From positions 1 to 7,660 of the forward strand of contig CAIOSU010000506.1 in the NCBI GenBank assembly GCA_903861055.1: a stretch of 7,660 nt of DNA. The letters run 5' to 3'. Source of the stretch: an uncultured bacterium. Its GTDB lineage: Bacteria; Bacteroidota; Bacteroidia; Chitinophagales; CAIOSU01. Of the stretch, positions 5,086 through 7,660 are shown piece after piece. A program made the translations under genes and the position numbers. The notes beneath the pieces were generated by a model. The model saw only the letters and a list, made by a program, of their open reading frames with translations, was not told where the DNA came from and did not search any database. The stretch's first letter is position 1. Each line of letters opens with the position of its first letter.

Positions 5086-7660
5086 ATGAGAATATACATT
5101 ACAACTATAGCTACTCTAATACTTTCACTAATCGGTGCAGGTCTTTTCGCACAAGTATTGATACCTGCACCTTATTTGCCACGCCAGAATGTAATTGTTC
5201 AAAACACCGTTACCCTTAGGTGGAATACCGTGCCCGCGGCCACTACCTACGACGTAGAATATGCCAACAATGCCACCTTTACCTCGTCTACCACTGTTTC
5301 GGCCCTTGCCCAACCAAGCCTCGCTTTACCAACACTTCCGGGCGGTATATACTATTTTTGGAGGGTGCGCGCCAACACACCCGGTGGCACATCGGCATGG
5401 AGCGTTGCTTGGAAGTTTGGACTGTTTTCGCCACCCGATTTCCCCGACTTAGTATTTTGGATAAGCGCCGATGGACCGATAAACGTGGATGTAACCAATA
5501 GGGTTACCCAGTGGACTGATAGGAGCGGACTAAACAATAACGTAAGCCAAGCGAACCCAGCTAAACAACCTTTGTTTGTAGCCAATGGCTTTAATGGCAG
5601 GCCCGTGGTAAGGTTTGATGGCAGCGATGCACTTTCGGGAGGGGATGTATTGGATATTAATACCAATAGCCGCACAGCTGTTGTTTTCGGAAAATCAAAC
5701 ACCAACACGGGTGCCTATTATGCCAAAGCAATAGCTGGCGCGCAAGGGAATAGGTATGCGTTGTTTTACGAATCGCCGAGGCTTAAATTTTTCAACCATG
5801 GCAATATTCTAAAAGAGACCAACTTGGTGCGCGCGGGCGGTGCTACCGAGCTGATAATGACCGTGGTGGACCGCTCGGCCTTGATATTGAACCTGAGAAT
5901 TAATGGGTTTAACGTGGGTAGCCCGGCTACAGGTATTGATGCTGCAACCGTTACCATTAACTCTACATTCCGCTTTTTGGTAGGGGCCTATAATGATGCC
6001 TCGGACGTAAACGAAGTGATACCGCTAAATGGCGACATAGCCGAGATGTTCTTTTACGACCGCGCTTTTACCGACTCAATAAGGCAGATACAGGAGAAAT
6101 ACGTAATGGATAAGTACTACCCGCCAGTTACCCTTGGCGCCGATACGGCCTTTGCTTATGGCTTTTGCGGCACTACCCTAAGGGCAGGAACAGGCTACAG
6201 CACTTACAGTTGGTCGGGAGGGGGCAGCACGGCTACAAAAGTGATTACCTCCCCCGGAACTTACGCCGTAACGGTAACCGATATTTTCGGCCGTGTATCG
6301 GCGGATACCATTATCGTAAAAATGCCTGACCCCAATTTTGGCGGTAACCCTATTATTTGCCTAGGCGGCAGCACTACCTGGAACACCGGCCTGCCATCGG
6401 GCACCTACACCTTTAACTGGAGCCCAGCAGCCAATACCAGTTCCATAACCATAAGCACACCCGGAACTTACCGTGTAACCGTAACCGATACCAGTGGTTG
6501 CAGCTTAGTTTCTAGCACAGTTACATTCAGTATCGATTCGTTTCAAAACAAAGTAGCCCTGCTTTCTGGCCCTGACACCTCTCTTTGCTCAGGCAACAGC
6601 TTAGGCTTATCGGCGGGTGCCAGTTTGGTAAGCAATTACCTTTGGTCAACAAATGCCAACACACCTACCATAACTCTAGATACTACAGGTAATTATCAGG
6701 TAACGGTAACCAATGCCAACAATTGCACGGCAAGCCTTACGGCACCTGTAAACATTACCGGCAGCGGGCCTATCTCAAACTTTTCGTTCGATACGATTTG
6801 CCTGGGTACGCCTACCCAATTTACCGACCTCAGCACCATACCATTGCCCTACGCGGTAAACAATTGGCAATGGAGCTTTGGCGACACTGATACCGATACG
6901 GTGCAAAACCCCATGCACACTTATTTGGCAGACGGCACTTACAACGCCATACTAATCTCCACATCCGATAGTGGTTGTATCAGCTCGCCTATTACCAAAC
7001 AAGTAATCGTAAGGCCAGCCATTACGGCTAGGTTTAATGATACCTTGGCCTGTATTAACGCCCCTGCCCTGTTCTTTGATGCCAGCACCGCCGTATCGCC
7101 AGACCAGATAACATCCTGGAGCTGGGATTTTGGCAACACAACCACTTCAAACCTCAACAATCCGCAAACCTCTTATACTACTTTGGGTACTTACCCAGTA
7201 AGCCTAACAGTTGGCTCACAATTAGGCTGCTCGGCAACCATTGTTAAAAACGTAACGGTAAGCAATACCGCTCCGCTTCCAGGTTCTTTTGATTTTACGG
7301 CCCCACAACCAAACGGCCTAAACATAACTGCACCAACCATAGTTTTCCAGTGGCAAACCTCGGCCAATGCAGTGAGGTATAGGCTACAGGTATCAACCAA
7401 TAGCAACTTTACCAACCCGATAGTAAACACGGTATTAACCCAAACGACTTATAGCACGGCCACCATACCATATTCGCAAAACACCTATTACTACAAGGTA
7501 AGCGCCTTTAACGTTTGCAACGACAGCATCACGAGCAACGTAATGCAGTTTTACCGTTTTACGCCATCGGTGTTGCCAAACGTAACGCAGTTGTGGGTAA
7601 TGGCCGACGGGCAGGTGCTGAAGAACGGATCGAACCTGGTAAGTAGCTGGATTGACCAAA
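5086..7660 (+). CDS. Large secreted modular surface protein (FN3, LamG-like, Ig-like and PKD domains), partial, 3' end beyond window
   Basis: The frame is open for 858 codons from an ATG preceded in frame by a TAA at 5056, and it exits the window without a stop. Residues 1-22 look like a Sec signal peptide (hydrophobic ATLILSLIGAGLFA, likely cut before Gln23). Domains then run: FN3-like 26-113 (ending YYFWRVRANTPGGTSAW); LamG/concanavalin-like 118-345 (DLVFWISADG, QWTDRSG, PVVRFDG, GDIAEMFFYDRAF); three Ig-like repeats 346-413, 414-484 and 485-558, each with a GxYxVTVTD/N strand; two PKD domains 563-644 (WSFGD at 596-600) and 645-728 (WDFGN at 680-684); FN3-like 732-826 (LQVSTNSNFTNP); and the start of a second LamG-like domain from 830. 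It is Thr/Ser/Asn-rich with few charges. Such proteins are typically exported adhesins or type IX secretion cargo; the sorting domain, if any, would be at the unseen C-terminus. No catalytic domain is visible. It has its own promoter and no proven link to the glycan operon. Confidence 0.9.
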   Translation, partial: MRIYITTIATLILSLIGAGLFAQVLIPAPYLPRQNVIVQNTVTLRWNTVPAATTYDVEYANNATFTSSTTVSALAQPSLALPTLPGGIYYFWRVRANTPGGTSAWSVAWKFGLFSPPDFPDLVFWISADGPINVDVTNRVTQWTDRSGLNNNVSQANPAKQPLFVANGFNGRPVVRFDGSDALSGGDVLDINTNSRTAVVFGKSNTNTGAYYAKAIAGAQGNRYALFYESPRLKFFNHGNILKETNLVRAGGATELIMTVVDRSALILNLRINGFNVGSPATGIDAATVTINSTFRFLVGAYNDASDVNEVIPLNGDIAEMFFYDRAFTDSIRQIQEKYVMDKYYPPVTLGADTAFAYGFCGTTLRAGTGYSTYSWSGGGSTATKVITSPGTYAVTVTDIFGRVSADTIIVKMPDPNFGGNPIICLGGSTTWNTGLPSGTYTFNWSPAANTSSITISTPGTYRVTVTDTSGCSLVSSTVTFSIDSFQNKVALLSGPDTSLCSGNSLGLSAGASLVSNYLWSTNANTPTITLDTTGNYQVTVTNANNCTASLTAPVNITGSGPISNFSFDTICLGTPTQFTDLSTIPLPYAVNNWQWSFGDTDTDTVQNPMHTYLADGTYNAILISTSDSGCISSPITKQVIVRPAITARFNDTLACINAPALFFDASTAVSPDQITSWSWDFGNTTTSNLNNPQTSYTTLGTYPVSLTVGSQLGCSATIVKNVTVSNTAPLPGSFDFTAPQPNGLNITAPTIVFQWQTSANAVRYRLQVSTNSNFTNPIVNTVLTQTTYSTATIPYSQNTYYYKVSAFNVCNDSITSNVMQFYRFTPSVLPNVTQLWVMADGQVLKNGSNLVSSWIDQ
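6121..6759 (+). repeat. Three tandem Ig-like repeats within the surface protein
   Basis: The units cover residues 346-413, 414-484 and 485-558, about 70 residues each. Each has an aromatic-x-W-S/T core (YSWSG, FNWSP, YLWST) and ends in a GTYAVTVTD, GTYRVTVTD or GNYQVTVTN strand. Units two and three carry a Cys near each end (425/472, 501/547). Unit one has Cys361 but Arg403 where the second Cys should be. DNA at 6253-6283 and 6460-6490 agrees at 27 of 31 positions. Confidence 0.75.
6772..7269 (+). repeat. Two tandem PKD domains within the surface protein
   Basis: Residues 563-644 and 645-728 are about 83 residues each. Both carry the PKD core W-S/D-F-G-D/N (WSFGD, WDFGN), an NP followed by a TY or SY turn (HTY at 611-613, SY at 696-697), a GTY strand, and a flanking Cys pair (572/631, 656/715) likely to form a disulfide after export. 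PKD folds are beta-sandwich spacers or ligand-binding modules in extracellular proteins. Confidence 0.8.

Noticed and set aside
5352..5708. A 118-codon minus-strand frame inside the surface-protein gene, with further minus frames at 5766-5957 and 6939-7659
   Set aside because: All lie opposite the long modular frame that has a signal peptide and recognisable domains; their translations show nothing coherent.

Overview
The window looks like a chromosomal piece of a member of the Bacteroidota. Three things point there: the only two copies of the phylum's -7 promoter box (TAnnTTTG) in the intergenic region sit just upstream of the two divergent transcription units; start codons lack clear Shine-Dalgarno sequences; and the large surface protein is built from FN3, LamG-like, Ig-like and PKD modules in a style typical of environmental Bacteroidota. 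I cannot assign a genus.

Left part (1-4575, all minus strand): a compact polysaccharide operon read from right to left as gmd, fcl, wzm, wzt and a SAM-dependent methyltransferase that runs off the left edge. Gaps between the genes are 39, 3 and 21 nt, then a 1-nt stop/start overlap. Gmd and Fcl convert GDP-D-mannose to GDP-L-fucose. Wzm and Wzt form the ABC exporter that moves a finished, lipid-linked glycan (O-antigen or similar) across the inner membrane. Wzt carries the C-terminal glycan-recognition type of domain. The coupled methyltransferase is a candidate glycan-modifying or chain-capping enzyme, but that role is inferred.

Middle (4576-5085): a 510-nt divergent intergenic region with one candidate promoter for each direction, a strong 9+3 bp hairpin near its centre, and a doubtful Cys-rich 67-codon frame.

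Right part (5086-7660, plus strand): one uninterrupted reading frame of at least 858 codons that leaves the window without a stop. It encodes a secreted modular surface protein in the order signal peptide, FN3, LamG-like, three Ig-like repeats, two PKD domains, FN3 and the start of a second LamG-like domain. The order suggests that the FN3-LamG block is itself duplicated. It is probably an adhesin or type IX secretion cargo, but its C-terminus is not visible.

No RNA genes, CRISPR arrays, insertion sequences or phage genes were seen. The exporter operon is a known type of system. The less ordinary points are the methyltransferase coupled to Wzt, the super-repeat structure of the surface protein, and the hairpin between the divergent promoters.
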